Origin: Microbacterium timonense
Lineage (GTDB): Bacteria; Actinomycetota; Actinomycetes; Actinomycetales; Microbacteriaceae
Length of the DNA: 64,000 nucleotides
Reading direction: 5' to 3'
NCBI RefSeq assembly: GCF_900292075.1
Contig: NZ_OLMV01000001.1
Coordinates: 984,977-1,048,976 of the forward strand
Part shown: piece after piece, positions 8,801 to 16,810 of the stretch
Layout of the letters: each line of letters starts with the position of its first letter
Numbering within the stretch: the first letter of the stretch is position 1
Translations under genes and position numbers: made by a program
The notes under the pieces: generated by a model
Databases searched by the model: none
Seen by the model: the letters and a program-made list of their open reading frames with translations, nothing else
What the model was told of the DNA's origin: nothing

Positions 8801-10108
8801 GTGAGATCGTCACTGAGTGCCGCCGAGGCGCGGCGGGTCGCCCTGGCCGCGCAGGGATTCGCGCGGCCTCGGCCCGCGGCCGCCGGCACGCGTCAGCTCA
8901 ACGCTGCACTCGCCCGCATGGCGACCCTGCAGATCGACTCGGTGAACGTCTTCGCCCGCTCCCACTACATGCCCCTGTTCTCCCGCGTGGGCGCCTATGA
9001 CCAGGCGGCCCTGGACCGGCTGCTTTTCGCGCGCAGGCCGGCGTATGTGGAGTACTGGGCGCACGTCGCGGCCTTCATCCCCGCCGCCGACTGGGGCCTG
9101 TTCGACTTCCGCATGGCGGCGATGCGGGCGAAGTACCAGGCTCCCGGCGGATGGTTCGACACCCACCGCGACATCGTGGAGTGGGTGCGGGCCGAGTTGG
9201 CGGACCGCGGCCCGCTGCGGCCGGCCCAGATCGAACACGACGCCAAGCAGGGGGCCCGTGGACCGTGGTGGGACTGGGACGTCGTCAAGCACGCGCTGGA
9301 GCACCTGTGGCTGTTCGGCGAGGTCGCGATCGCCGGCCGCCGGGGTTTCGAGCGACGCTATGCGCTGGCCGAGCAGGTGATCCCCGCTCACGTCCTGGCC
9401 GCACCGGTCCCGAAAGACGACGCTATCCGGGAGCTCGTGCGCCGGGCCGCCAGGGCGTACGGCATCGCGACGGCGGCCGACATCGCGGATTACTGGCGCA
9501 TCGCCGACCGCAAAGCCGTCATCGCTACCCTGGGCGATCTCGTCGATGCCGGTGAGCTGCGCCCCGTGACGGTCGACGGGTGGAAGAGCGCGGGGCGCCC
9601 CGCGAAGGCCTGGCTGCACGACGAGGCCGTCATCCCCCGGCGGATCGACGCGGCAGCGATCCTCACGCCGTTCGATCCCGTGGTCTGGTTCCGCGACCGC
9701 GCGCAGCGACTGTTCGACTTCGAGTATCGGATCGAGATCTACACGCCGGCGCCCCGTCGGCGGTACGGCTACTACTCGCTGCCCGTTCTCCTCGGTGACG
9801 ACATCGTGGGGCGCGTCGACCTCAAGGCGGATCGCGCCCGGTCGACCTTGCTCGTCCAGTCGGCATGGTGGGAGCACGGACGCCCGGCGGATGCCGCGGC
9901 GCGCCTGGCGGACGAGCTGCGGCTGGCCGCCGCCTGGCAGGGACTGGAGGAGATCTCGGTGTCGCGCTGGGGCGATGCCGCCGACGACCTGGCGGGCGCC
10001 CTGCCTGAGGCGGGCCGCCACGACGCCGGCCCGGCCGCACCGGTCGCCCTCGGCGCAGACGAGCCCGATGACGACATCGGTCTCGAGCTCGAGGGGCTCG
10101 CCAGCTGA
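8801..10108 (+). CDS. Winged-helix DNA glycosylase-like protein (YcaQ/AlkX family)
   Basis: A 435-residue member of the HTH_42/YcaQ family of DNA repair glycosylases acting on alkylated bases and interstrand crosslinks. The catalytic region MATLQIDSVNVFARSHYMP contains the Q-hydrophobic-D motif of the YcaQ/AlkX branch. Downstream are EYWAHVA, the winged-helix segments, and LTPFDPVVWFRDRAQRLFDFEY followed by YGYYSLPVLLGD. GTG 8801 is preferred to an upstream in-frame start because a TACGCT box ends 6 nt before it. A paralogue lies convergently downstream. The C-terminal 35 residues are an acidic, Ala-rich tail not needed for the fold. Confidence 0.87.
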   Translation: MRSSLSAAEARRVALAAQGFARPRPAAAGTRQLNAALARMATLQIDSVNVFARSHYMPLFSRVGAYDQAALDRLLFARRPAYVEYWAHVAAFIPAADWGLFDFRMAAMRAKYQAPGGWFDTHRDIVEWVRAELADRGPLRPAQIEHDAKQGARGPWWDWDVVKHALEHLWLFGEVAIAGRRGFERRYALAEQVIPAHVLAAPVPKDDAIRELVRRAARAYGIATAADIADYWRIADRKAVIATLGDLVDAGELRPVTVDGWKSAGRPAKAWLHDEAVIPRRIDAAAILTPFDPVVWFRDRAQRLFDFEYRIEIYTPAPRRRYGYYSLPVLLGDDIVGRVDLKADRARSTLLVQSAWWEHGRPADAAARLADELRLAAAWQGLEEISVSRWGDAADDLAGALPEAGRHDAGPAAPVALGADEPDDDIGLELEGLAS

Positions 10109-10109
10109 G

Positions 10110-10141
10110 CGCGGCGGGCGTGCAGCGAGTCTGCCGCCGCG
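10110..10141. terminator. Possible bidirectional terminator between the YcaQ paralogues
   Basis: 8-bp stem CGCGGCGG / CCGCCGCG with a 16-nt loop fills the 34-nt convergent gap. Confidence 0.45.
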
Positions 10142-10142
10142 G

Positions 10143-11240
10143 TCAGGCGTCGGGGAGACCGACGGGCTCCACGCCCAGCCAGCGCGCCAGCTCGCGGATC
10201 TCCGCGTGCACGGATGCACGGACGGCGTCGGTGAACGGCGCATCCTCATGGATCGCGTGCACGCGCAGCACGCCGGCCTTGCGATCCGCCTTCGCATCCA
10301 GTTTTCCGACGAACCGATCGCCGTGCAGGATCGGCAGCGCGAAGTAGCCCCACCGGCGCTTGGCGGCGGGCTTGTACATCTCGAGGAGGTACTCGTACCC
10401 GAAGATCTCCTCGAGACGGCGGCGGTCGAACACGAGCCGGTCGAACGGCGACAGCAGCGCCGTCCGCGGCGGGAGAGCGTCGAGCGCGGCGAGCCCGTCG
10501 GGATCCACGCGCCAGACGCCGTCGACGCCGTCGACAGTGGCCTCCTCGCCGATCTCGCCGACGTCGATCGGTTCGATCGGCTGGGATACGCCCTTGGCGC
10601 GGACGATCCCGAAGGACACGAGACGACGCTCGGCGCGCTCCCGGGCGGCCTCCTCGTCGGTCAGCTGCGGGACGTCGGCGGGATACACGCGCTCCGCGAC
10701 GTCGAACAGCCGGCCGCCGGCATCCCTCGACGAGACGGCGACCTCGCCGCACAGCACCAGCATCTCCAGCAGCTGCAGCGAATTGCGATTGTTCGTCCAC
10801 CCCGAGGAGCGCCACGATACCTGCGCGGTGTCGGGGATGTCGGCGGCATGCAGCGGGCCTTCTGCACGGAGCCTCCCCACGACCTCACGCCGGAACGCGT
10901 CGTTGGCCGCGAGCCATTCGCGCGCCTGAGCCGACTGCGGCCGTCGCCGCATCTCGGGAAGGATGAGCGCGAGGTCGGTCATGGCGCGGTAGAAGCCGCC
11001 CCATTCGAAGACGGCGCGGTCCTCCTCGACCAGGCGCACGAGATCGGCGGGCTGGTACGGCCAGCCGAGCCTGCTCCACAGGATCAGGTCGGCACTGGGG
11101 GCGATCGCCGCCGTGGGTTCGATGTTGACGACAGTCAGGCCGTCGATGGTCTCCACGATGCCCGCCGGCCGTTCCGCCGTGAGCAGCTGCGCGCGGACGG
11201 CAAGACGGCGAGCATCGTGGAGACTGAGCCGGAGAGGCAT
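10143..11240 (-). CDS. Winged-helix DNA-binding protein, divergent YcaQ paralogue
   Basis: 365 residues of the same HTH_42 family as the neighbouring gene. Shared landmarks are LLSPFDRLVFDRRRLEEIFGYEYLLEMYKP and RRWGYFALPILHGDRFVGKLDAKADR near the C terminus. At the position of the catalytic Q-hydrophobic-D it reads TVVNIEPT, so glutamine is replaced by asparagine and aspartate by glutamate. It may be a distinct subfamily with altered chemistry or a non-catalytic DNA-binding protein. The ATG at 11240 follows a TAACGT box by 6 nt, so the message is probably leaderless. Confidence 0.8.
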   Translation of the reverse strand: MPLRLSLHDARRLAVRAQLLTAERPAGIVETIDGLTVVNIEPTAAIAPSADLILWSRLGWPYQPADLVRLVEEDRAVFEWGGFYRAMTDLALILPEMRRRPQSAQAREWLAANDAFRREVVGRLRAEGPLHAADIPDTAQVSWRSSGWTNNRNSLQLLEMLVLCGEVAVSSRDAGGRLFDVAERVYPADVPQLTDEEAARERAERRLVSFGIVRAKGVSQPIEPIDVGEIGEEATVDGVDGVWRVDPDGLAALDALPPRTALLSPFDRLVFDRRRLEEIFGYEYLLEMYKPAAKRRWGYFALPILHGDRFVGKLDAKADRKAGVLRVHAIHEDAPFTDAVRASVHAEIRELARWLGVEPVGLPDA

Positions 11241-11246
11241 CCCCCG

Positions 11247-11252
11247 ACGTTA
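11247..11252 (-). promoter_or_regulatory. -10 box of leaderless YcaQ paralogue promoter
   Basis: TAACGT, 6 nt, then ATG 11240. Confidence 0.55.
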
Positions 11253-11293
11253 CCCCCGCGTTCCGACATCCGGCGGAACCGCGGAAAGGTGAG

Positions 11294-11344
11294 GTCTCGC
11301 TACGCTCGCTGGCGCTCGCTACTGGCTCGCTGGCGACGCTCGCA
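11294..11344. repeat. Imperfect GCTCGCT-rich short repeat
   Basis: GCTCGCT or a close variant (CTCGCTAC, GCTCGCTGGCG, GCTCGCTAC, GCTCGCTGGCG) recurs about five times between lemA and the YcaQ paralogue. It is noncoding. Confidence 0.5.
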
Positions 11345-11359
11345 TTGACCCGCGTCGCG

Positions 11360-11926
11360 TCAGAACTGCACGCGGGGTGGCTCGGAGATCGCGGCGCCGT
11401 CGATCACCTCGAAGAACTCGCGTTCGTGGAACCCGAGGTTGCGGGCGAAGAGGTTGTTGGGGAAGACCTTGATCTTCGTGTTCAGCTCCCGCACGCCGCC
11501 GTTGTAGAACCGGCGCGATGCCTGGATCTTGTCTTCGGTGTCGACGACGGACTGCTGCAGCTGCAGGAAGTTCTGGCTCGCCTGCAGCTGCGGGTAGGCC
11601 TCGGCGACGGCGAACAGCGACTTCAGCGCCTGCTGCATGCGGCCTTCGGCCGCCCCCGCCTCGGCGGGGCCCGTGGCCGACAGCGTGTCGGCGCGCGCCT
11701 GGGTCACGCGTTCGAAGACGGCTTTCTCGTGGGTCGCGTAGCCCTTCACGGCCTCGATCAGGTTCGGCAGCAGATCCGCCCGTCGCTTGAGCTGCACCGT
11801 GATGTCGCTCCACGCCTCGTCGACACGCACGTTCAGCTGGACGAGTGAGTTGTACGTCGCCCAGAGGTAGATGCCGACGATGACGACGAGCGCCACCACG
11901 ATAAGGACTGGGATCAGCCATTCCAT
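11360..11926 (-). CDS. lemA: LemA family protein
   Basis: 188 residues. One N-terminal transmembrane helix (about 3-25) with a very short extracytoplasmic start is followed by a four-helix-bundle domain bearing the family segments YNSLVQLNVRVDEAWSDITVQLKRRADLLPNL and RRFYNGGVRELNTKI. Function is unknown; LemA proteins often partner with TPM/DUF2207 proteins, but none is visible here. The start has AAAGGGAG about 9 nt upstream. A short gap separates it from the FAD oxidase behind it. Confidence 0.9.
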   Translation of the reverse strand: MEWLIPVLIVVALVVIVGIYLWATYNSLVQLNVRVDEAWSDITVQLKRRADLLPNLIEAVKGYATHEKAVFERVTQARADTLSATGPAEAGAAEGRMQQALKSLFAVAEAYPQLQASQNFLQLQQSVVDTEDKIQASRRFYNGGVRELNTKIKVFPNNLFARNLGFHEREFFEVIDGAAISEPPRVQF

Positions 11927-12009
11927 TGCCGATGCTCCCTTTCGGTCGTGCCCTCATCCTACCGACGGCGTTCGACCTGGCCGTCGTCGTCGGGCGCGAC
12001 TCTCAGCCG

Positions 12010-13323
12010 TTACCCACCGAGCACGCGCTCCAGGTAGGCGTTGCGGAAGAGGCGCTCGGGATCGAGGCGCTCCCGCAGCGCGACGAAATCGTCGAACCGG
12101 GGGTACCTGGCGCGGAGGATGTCGGCGCCGATTGTGTGCATCTTGCCCCAGTGCGGGCGCCCATCGAAGCGGAGCATGATCTCCTCCACCGCCTCGAAGT
12201 ACTCGGTCGGATCCTCCCGCCAGTACCGGTGGACCGCGATGTAGCCGGACGCCCGGTCGTGCGCGGTCGAGAGCCAGCGGTCGTCGGCCGCCGCGAAGCG
12301 CACCTCGACGGGGAAGCCGATCCGCCAGCCCCGCTCGTCCACCAGTGCGCGCAGGGCCTGGAAGGCGGGCCGCACGTTCCCGGCGGGCAGCGCGTACTCC
12401 ATCTCCCGGAACCGGACCGACCGGCTGGTCGCGAACACGCGGGCCGAGGCGTCCGTGAACTCGCGATCGCCCCAGACCTTCGCCGAGAGCCGGTTGATCG
12501 CGGGCACGAGGGCCGGCACCGCTCTGCCGGTGGTGCACGCCACCTGATGCAGGCCGCTGCCCACGAGCGTGTCGTCGATCCACCTCCCCACCGGCGGAAG
12601 CGGGTGCCGCGGTGCGCTTTCGGGCAGCCGGGTGTTGGTCTTGGTCATCGCGCGGTCGGTGTGCGGGAACCAGTAGAACTCGAAGTGATCCTCGGCTGCG
12701 ACGCGGTCCTCCAGCGTCCGGAGGACGTCATCGAGCGACTCCGGGCGCTCGACCGCGTGCAGGACGAACGCGGGCACGCACTGCAGCGTCACCTCGACGA
12801 GGATGCCGAGGGCGCCGAGCCCCAGAGCGACGGCGGGAAGCATCTCGGGGTTCTCGTCCTCGCCCACCCGCAGCAGGTCGCCGGATGCCGTGACGAGTGT
12901 CGCACCGACCACCTGGGCGGCGATGCCCCCGAATCGTGCGCCGGTGCCATGGGTGCCGGTCGAGATCGCTCCCGCGATGGACTGCCGGTCGATGTCGCCG
13001 AGATTCTCCATGGCCAGGCCGTACGGCGCCAGCAGCCGCGGGATCTGGTGCAGCCGGGTGCCTGCCAGCAGGGTGACACGTCCGCGCTCCACATCGACCG
13101 AGACGAGTCCGGTGAGATCGTCCAGCTCGAGAAGCACTCCCGGTGCGACCGCGATCCCCGTGAAGCTGTGCCCCGCCCCGACCGCCTTCACCGGCAGCCG
13201 CTGCGCTGCCGCGGCGACCACCGCCCGCTGCACCGCCGCGACGGTGCGGGGGAACTCCACCCGTTGCGGTCGGACCGACTCCGAACGCCCCCAGTTGCGC
13301 CAGACTCCGCCCGGACGTGTCAC
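12010..13323 (-). CDS. FAD-linked oxidase (D-arabinono-1,4-lactone / gulonolactone oxidase type)
   Basis: 437 residues with a VAO-type FAD domain at the N terminus and an ALO-type substrate domain at the C terminus. GAGHSFTGIA supplies H52, the expected site of covalent 8-alpha-histidyl FAD, and GAISTGTHGTGARFGG binds the diphosphate. The C-terminal HWGKMHT and FDDFVALRERLDPERLFRN are typical of aldonolactone oxidases. GTG 13323 overlaps the stop of the upstream PLP gene by four bases (GTGA). The physiological substrate is not evident; the pairing with a D-amino-acid-type PLP enzyme suggests a linked small-molecule oxidation. Confidence 0.87.
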   Translation of the reverse strand: MTRPGGVWRNWGRSESVRPQRVEFPRTVAAVQRAVVAAAAQRLPVKAVGAGHSFTGIAVAPGVLLELDDLTGLVSVDVERGRVTLLAGTRLHQIPRLLAPYGLAMENLGDIDRQSIAGAISTGTHGTGARFGGIAAQVVGATLVTASGDLLRVGEDENPEMLPAVALGLGALGILVEVTLQCVPAFVLHAVERPESLDDVLRTLEDRVAAEDHFEFYWFPHTDRAMTKTNTRLPESAPRHPLPPVGRWIDDTLVGSGLHQVACTTGRAVPALVPAINRLSAKVWGDREFTDASARVFATSRSVRFREMEYALPAGNVRPAFQALRALVDERGWRIGFPVEVRFAAADDRWLSTAHDRASGYIAVHRYWREDPTEYFEAVEEIMLRFDGRPHWGKMHTIGADILRARYPRFDDFVALRERLDPERLFRNAYLERVLGG

Positions 13324-14549
13324 AGGAACGCCTTCCCTTCGCCTCGGTAGGTGGCAAGCTCTCCCACGAGGCGCTCCCCCTCGACGAGGTGGTAGCGCTC
13401 GACCCTTTCGGCGAGCTCTCCGCTCTTGGCGTGGCGGAACCACACACGGTCCCCGACGCGGAGTCTGCGCGCCGCCGCACCGCGCAGCGGCGTCTGCACT
13501 TCGCCCGAGCCCTCGCGCGGCGCCGTGCGCAGGTCGGGCGGCCACACCGCGCGGGGTTGGCGGGACTCCACGGCGGGACCGGAGGCGATCCACCCGCCGC
13601 CCAGCACGGTGGCGACATCGGCGGCCGGCTTTCGCACCACCTCCAGGGCGAAGGCTGCGGCAGGGGCCGGGTCGAAAGCGCGGTAGCCGTCGAACAGGTG
13701 GCCCGCGAGCAGGCCGCTGCCGGCGGTGAGCTCGGTGACCGCCTGATCGGATGCTGTCAGCTCGAGCGAGCCCGTCCCTCCCCCGTTCACGAAGTCCAGG
13801 GCGGCGATGTCACGCAGGGCGGCGACGATGGCACCCCGTCTGTCGAGGAGCTCGGCGCCAGAGCGGCGCTGCATCCACCGGATGACCGCATCACCGGATC
13901 CGGTGGCATCACCCTGTCCGGCGATCTGCGCTTCGTACATCATGAGACCGACCAGCCGGAACCCGGGACGCCTTGCGATCGCGCGTGCGAGTGAGGCGAC
14001 CTCGGCGGCCTCGTGGAGCGGAGAGCGCAGGACGCCGATGTGGCCGAGGCCCGGCGCCCGCCACGACGCGTCGGCGTCGATCGCGACGCGGATCTCGGGC
14101 CGCGAACCCGGTGCGGCGATCGCGTCGACGAGGTCGAGCTGTGCGAGATCGTCGACCATCAGCGTGATCCGCGACGCCGCAGCCTCGTCGGTCGTCAGCG
14201 CGGCCAACGCCCCGCGATCGGCGGTCGGATAGCCCAGGACGATGTCGTCGTGGGTCGCGGCCAGCCAGAGGGCTTCGGGGAGCGTGAAGGCGAGGATGCC
14301 GCGATAGCCCGGCAGCGCCAGCACGGCGTCGAGCACCTCACGAACGCGCACCGACTTGCTCGCGACACGGATGGGCACCCCGCCCGCGCGCACGACGAGG
14401 TCCAGCGCGTTGTAGCGGAGGGCGTCGGCGTTGATCGCGGCCACCGGGCCGCTCACGTCCGCCAGGGCGTGGGTCATGGCGCCCCAGTAGGACGCGGGAT
14501 CGTCCCACGGCTTCGTCGCCGCGGGTGAGGACAGGAGATCGAGACTCAT
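13320..14549 (-). CDS. Fold-type III PLP enzyme (alanine racemase-like; amino acid deaminase/aldolase)
   Basis: 409 residues. An N-terminal alanine-racemase-type barrel with the Schiff-base lysine in VASKSVR (K65) is followed by a C-terminal beta domain of the D-serine dehydratase / D-threonine aldolase kind. The NGGGTGS loop probably binds PLP phosphate. ATG 14549 is used rather than an upstream in-frame start, because the protein homologous region begins near it. It is translationally coupled to the FAD oxidase. A TAGGCT box lies about 35 nt upstream of the start. Exact substrate unknown. Confidence 0.82.
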   Translation of the reverse strand: MSLDLLSSPAATKPWDDPASYWGAMTHALADVSGPVAAINADALRYNALDLVVRAGGVPIRVASKSVRVREVLDAVLALPGYRGILAFTLPEALWLAATHDDIVLGYPTADRGALAALTTDEAAASRITLMVDDLAQLDLVDAIAAPGSRPEIRVAIDADASWRAPGLGHIGVLRSPLHEAAEVASLARAIARRPGFRLVGLMMYEAQIAGQGDATGSGDAVIRWMQRRSGAELLDRRGAIVAALRDIAALDFVNGGGTGSLELTASDQAVTELTAGSGLLAGHLFDGYRAFDPAPAAAFALEVVRKPAADVATVLGGGWIASGPAVESRQPRAVWPPDLRTAPREGSGEVQTPLRGAAARRLRVGDRVWFRHAKSGELAERVERYHLVEGERLVGELATYRGEGKAFL

Positions 14550-14661
14550 ACGGCTCGCTTCGGGTGCGCGCGCATCGCCCCAGCCTACGGCCCCGCCCGC
14601 GTCGCTGACGAGCGCCCGACAGGGTGTCGCGCGCACACAGGAGGCGACGAGATGCGAAGGA

Positions 14662-14817
14662 TCAGTCCTTGCGCGAGGCGCGCTCCTGCTCCACCTCGTC
14701 CTCAGCCGCGTACACGGTGATCGGCGGCACCGCCAGGAAGAGGGCGACGAGCTTCCACCACCATCCGCTGCGGGGCGGGCGCTGCTTGTCGGTCCGGCCC
14801 TTGCTGTCCTCGATCAT
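14662..14817 (-). CDS. 51-residue membrane protein, unknown function
   Basis: Codes for a protein with a basic start (SKGRTDKQRPPRSGWWWK), one hydrophobic segment (LVALFLAVPPITVYAA, about 23-38) and a charged tail DEVEQERASRKD. AAGGGGG lies about 8 nt before ATG 14817, and TTAGCCT in the upstream 35 nt is a plausible -10 box. The tryptophan cluster at the membrane edge and balanced charges support a real microprotein; no family is recognised. Confidence 0.6.
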   Translation of the reverse strand: MIEDSKGRTDKQRPPRSGWWWKLVALFLAVPPITVYAAEDEVEQERASRKD

Positions 14818-14954
14818 CGCTCACGCCCCCTTCGCCGATGCCGTCAGGCTAACGCGGCGCGCGCGAGACCACCAGCATCTCCGCGCCGCCGGACGGACGG
14901 GGCGACCACGGCGGGGTCGTTGCTGAGAGTTTCCCGAGCGACCGGCTCGCGGGT

Positions 14955-14984
14955 TTGTCCCCCATATGGGGGACACGCTAGCTT
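14955..14984 (+). promoter_or_regulatory. Promoter with a perfect 18-bp palindrome in its spacer
   Basis: A -35-like TTGTCC (14955-14960) and a -10-like TAGCTT (14979-14984) are 18 bp apart. The palindrome GTCCCCCATATGGGGGAC (14957-14974) fills the spacer, an ideal position for a repressor or activator. The G/C blocks around an A/T core recall CsoR-type or other metal/redox repressor operators, but no matching regulator is adjacent. No gene convincingly starts behind it, so the transcript may be an RNA. The region 14818-15201 otherwise has no gene. Confidence 0.45.
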
Positions 14985-14990
14985 CGTCAT

Positions 14991-15124
14991 GCGGGATCCG
15001 AGGTCGTCTGGGGAGACGCTCGGGCTGGGGCCCGCGACGGAGGCGACGCGGACTGGGGACGCAAGCCTCCGCCACCCCCTGATCGACGACGCCCCCTCGG
15101 GCAGCATGCAGGCGCCCGAGGGGG
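14991..15124 (+). ncRNA. Candidate small RNA behind the orphan promoter
   Basis: If the 14955-14984 promoter is used, transcription would start near 14991 and run into the hairpin at 15092-15124. A GGAGGC / GCCTCC pairing is also visible in between. The only open frame here runs on into the tRNA gene and has no family match. This is inference from promoter and terminator placement only. Confidence 0.25.
15092..15124. terminator. Strong hairpin terminator
   Basis: An 11-bp perfect stem (CCCCCTCGGGC / GCCCGAGGGGG) with an 11-nt loop. It lies downstream of the tRNA-Leu gene on the minus strand and downstream of the orphan promoter on the plus strand, so it could serve either. Confidence 0.6.
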
Positions 15125-15201
15125 GGCGACGGCCGATGCGCCGCGCCGCATTCTCGGCGCACGCTGCGCATGTGCCGGAAGATCCGGGGCCTGACGACGG
15201 G

Positions 15202-15274
15202 TACCCCCGGTGGGACTCGAACCCACACTGAAGCGATTTTAAGTCGCCTGCCTCTGCCATTGGGCTACGGGGGC
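15202..15274 (-). tRNA. tRNA-Leu (anticodon UAA), class-I-like variable loop
   Basis: Folds as a 73-nt cloverleaf: acceptor GCCCCCG / CGGGGGT, a D-arm with a GCC/GGC stem and 10-nt loop, anticodon stem GGCGA / TCGCT with loop CTTAAAA (anticodon UAA, reading UUA), and T-arm GTGGG TTCGAGT CCCAC. Discriminator base is A; CCA is not encoded. Only about 5 nt lie between the anticodon and T arms, whereas leucine tRNAs normally carry a long class-II variable arm, so the amino acid rests on the anticodon alone. Confidence 0.85.
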
Positions 15275-15297
15275 CCACGCATGCCGCGCACACGCGA

Positions 15298-15335
15298 ATG
15301 CCGCAGGCTCATCCTCTCAGACGAGCCTGCGGCAT
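15298..15335 (-). terminator. Hairpin terminator of ndh
   Basis: A perfect 13-bp stem (ATGCCGCAGGCTC / GAGCCTGCGGCAT) with a 12-nt loop, 10 nt beyond the ndh stop. Confidence 0.75.
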
Positions 15336-15345
15336 GCGTTCGATG

Positions 15346-16788
15346 TCAGCGCGCGGCGACCTTCTCGCCGTCGGCCGGGGCCTTCTTCGCCGGAGCCTTC
15401 TTCGCCGGGGCGCTGGCCGCCGGGGCGGCGTCGGCCGGCGCCTCGACGGGCTGCGGCGGGCGCGGGCGAGCGGCGAACTCCTCGAAGACGTAGCGGGGGT
15501 TCTGCACCGTCGACAGGTTCACCATGTCGCGGCCGAGCCAGAAGTTGTTCCACCAGCCCCAGAGCACGCGCCACTTGCGCTCCCACGACGGCATCGCCAG
15601 ACCGTGGTAGCCGCGGTGCGCGAGCCAGGCGATCCAGCCCTTGAGCGCGATGTTGCCGGACTGGAAGACGCCGACCCACAGTCCCAGGCCCGCGACGGCG
15701 CCGAGGTTCTTGTGGTAGTAGTCCCGCGGAAGCTCGCCCCGGAGCACCGCGACGAGGTTCTTCGCCAGGAGCTTGGCCTGCCGCACGGCGTGCTGCGCGT
15801 TGGGCACGCAGTAGCCGCCCACACCGCCACCGGTCAGGTCCGGGACGGCTGCGACGTCGCCGGCGGTCCAGGCGCCCTCGACGATCTCGTCGGCGGTGCC
15901 GACCCGGAGATCCGCGCGGGCGCGGATGCGACCGCGCTCCTCGACGGGCAGATCGCCGCCGCGCACCACCGTCGGGTTGGCCATGACGCCGGCGGTCCAG
16001 ATGATGAGGTCGGTGGGGATGACCTCGCCGGTGGACAGCTCGACGTTGCCGCCGATCGCGCCGGTGACCTGGGTGTCGAGGTGCACGTATGCACCGCGCT
16101 TGGCGAGGTTCTTCAGCACCCATTCGCTCGTCTTGAGCGAGACCTCGGGCATGATGCGGCTCATCGCCTCGATGAGGTGGAAGTGCGTGTCGTCGAACGT
16201 GATCTGCGGGTAGCTCTTCACCAGCGAGGATGCCAGCGAGCGCAGCTCGGCGAAGACCTCGATGCCCGCGAATCCGCCGCCGACGACGACGACGGTCAGC
16301 AGCCGGTCGCGCTCCGGGCCGGGAGGCAGCGTCGAGGCTTTGTCGAAGTTCGACATCAGCCGGTCGCGAATGGCGACCGCCTCTTCGATGGTCTTCAGGC
16401 CGATCGCGTTGTCGGCGATGCCGGGGATCGGGAACGTGCGCGAGACGGCGCCCGCGGTCACCACGATCTGGTCGTACTCGAACTCGTAGGGCTCACCCGC
16501 GATCGGCGTGATCGTGGCGACCTTGTGCGCGTGGTCGATGCCGGTGACCTTCGCGGCGACGACGTGGGTGCGCTTGAGGTGGCGACGCAGCGCCACGACC
16601 GAGTGACGCGCCTCGATCGAGCCGGCCGCGACCTCGGGGAGGAACGGCTGGTAGGTCATGTAGGGCAGCGGATCGACGATGGTCACGTCCGCCTCGCCCT
16701 TGCGCAGATGCTTCTCGAGCTTCCAGGCCGTGTAGAAGCCTGCGTATCCGCCACCGACGATGAGGATCTTGGGCACGGTGTTGGTCAC
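15346..16788 (-). CDS. ndh: Type II NADH dehydrogenase
   Basis: A 480-residue monotopic flavoprotein transferring electrons from NADH to menaquinone at the inner membrane face without proton pumping. The FAD fold begins VGGGYAGFYTA (11-21), the NADH fold carries VVVGGGFAGIEVFAEL near 170, and WTAGVMANP and AWTAGDVAAVPD are the second FAD contacts. The C terminus holds membrane-associating aromatic residues (WVGVFQSGNIALKGWIAW), then a 45-residue Ala/Pro/Lys tail with AKKAPAKKAPA. GTG 16788 lies about 11-13 nt behind AGGAGGAG, slightly long spacing. Confidence 0.95.
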   Translation of the reverse strand: MTNTVPKILIVGGGYAGFYTAWKLEKHLRKGEADVTIVDPLPYMTYQPFLPEVAAGSIEARHSVVALRRHLKRTHVVAAKVTGIDHAHKVATITPIAGEPYEFEYDQIVVTAGAVSRTFPIPGIADNAIGLKTIEEAVAIRDRLMSNFDKASTLPPGPERDRLLTVVVVGGGFAGIEVFAELRSLASSLVKSYPQITFDDTHFHLIEAMSRIMPEVSLKTSEWVLKNLAKRGAYVHLDTQVTGAIGGNVELSTGEVIPTDLIIWTAGVMANPTVVRGGDLPVEERGRIRARADLRVGTADEIVEGAWTAGDVAAVPDLTGGGVGGYCVPNAQHAVRQAKLLAKNLVAVLRGELPRDYYHKNLGAVAGLGLWVGVFQSGNIALKGWIAWLAHRGYHGLAMPSWERKWRVLWGWWNNFWLGRDMVNLSTVQNPRYVFEEFAARPRPPQPVEAPADAAPAASAPAKKAPAKKAPADGEKVAAR

Positions 16789-16810
16789 GGTTTGGAGTAC
16801 TCCTCCTGTG

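Noticed and set aside
14920..15231. 103-residue ORF starting near the palindrome
   Set aside because: It ends inside the tRNA-Leu gene, has no ribosome site at its start and no recognisable features.
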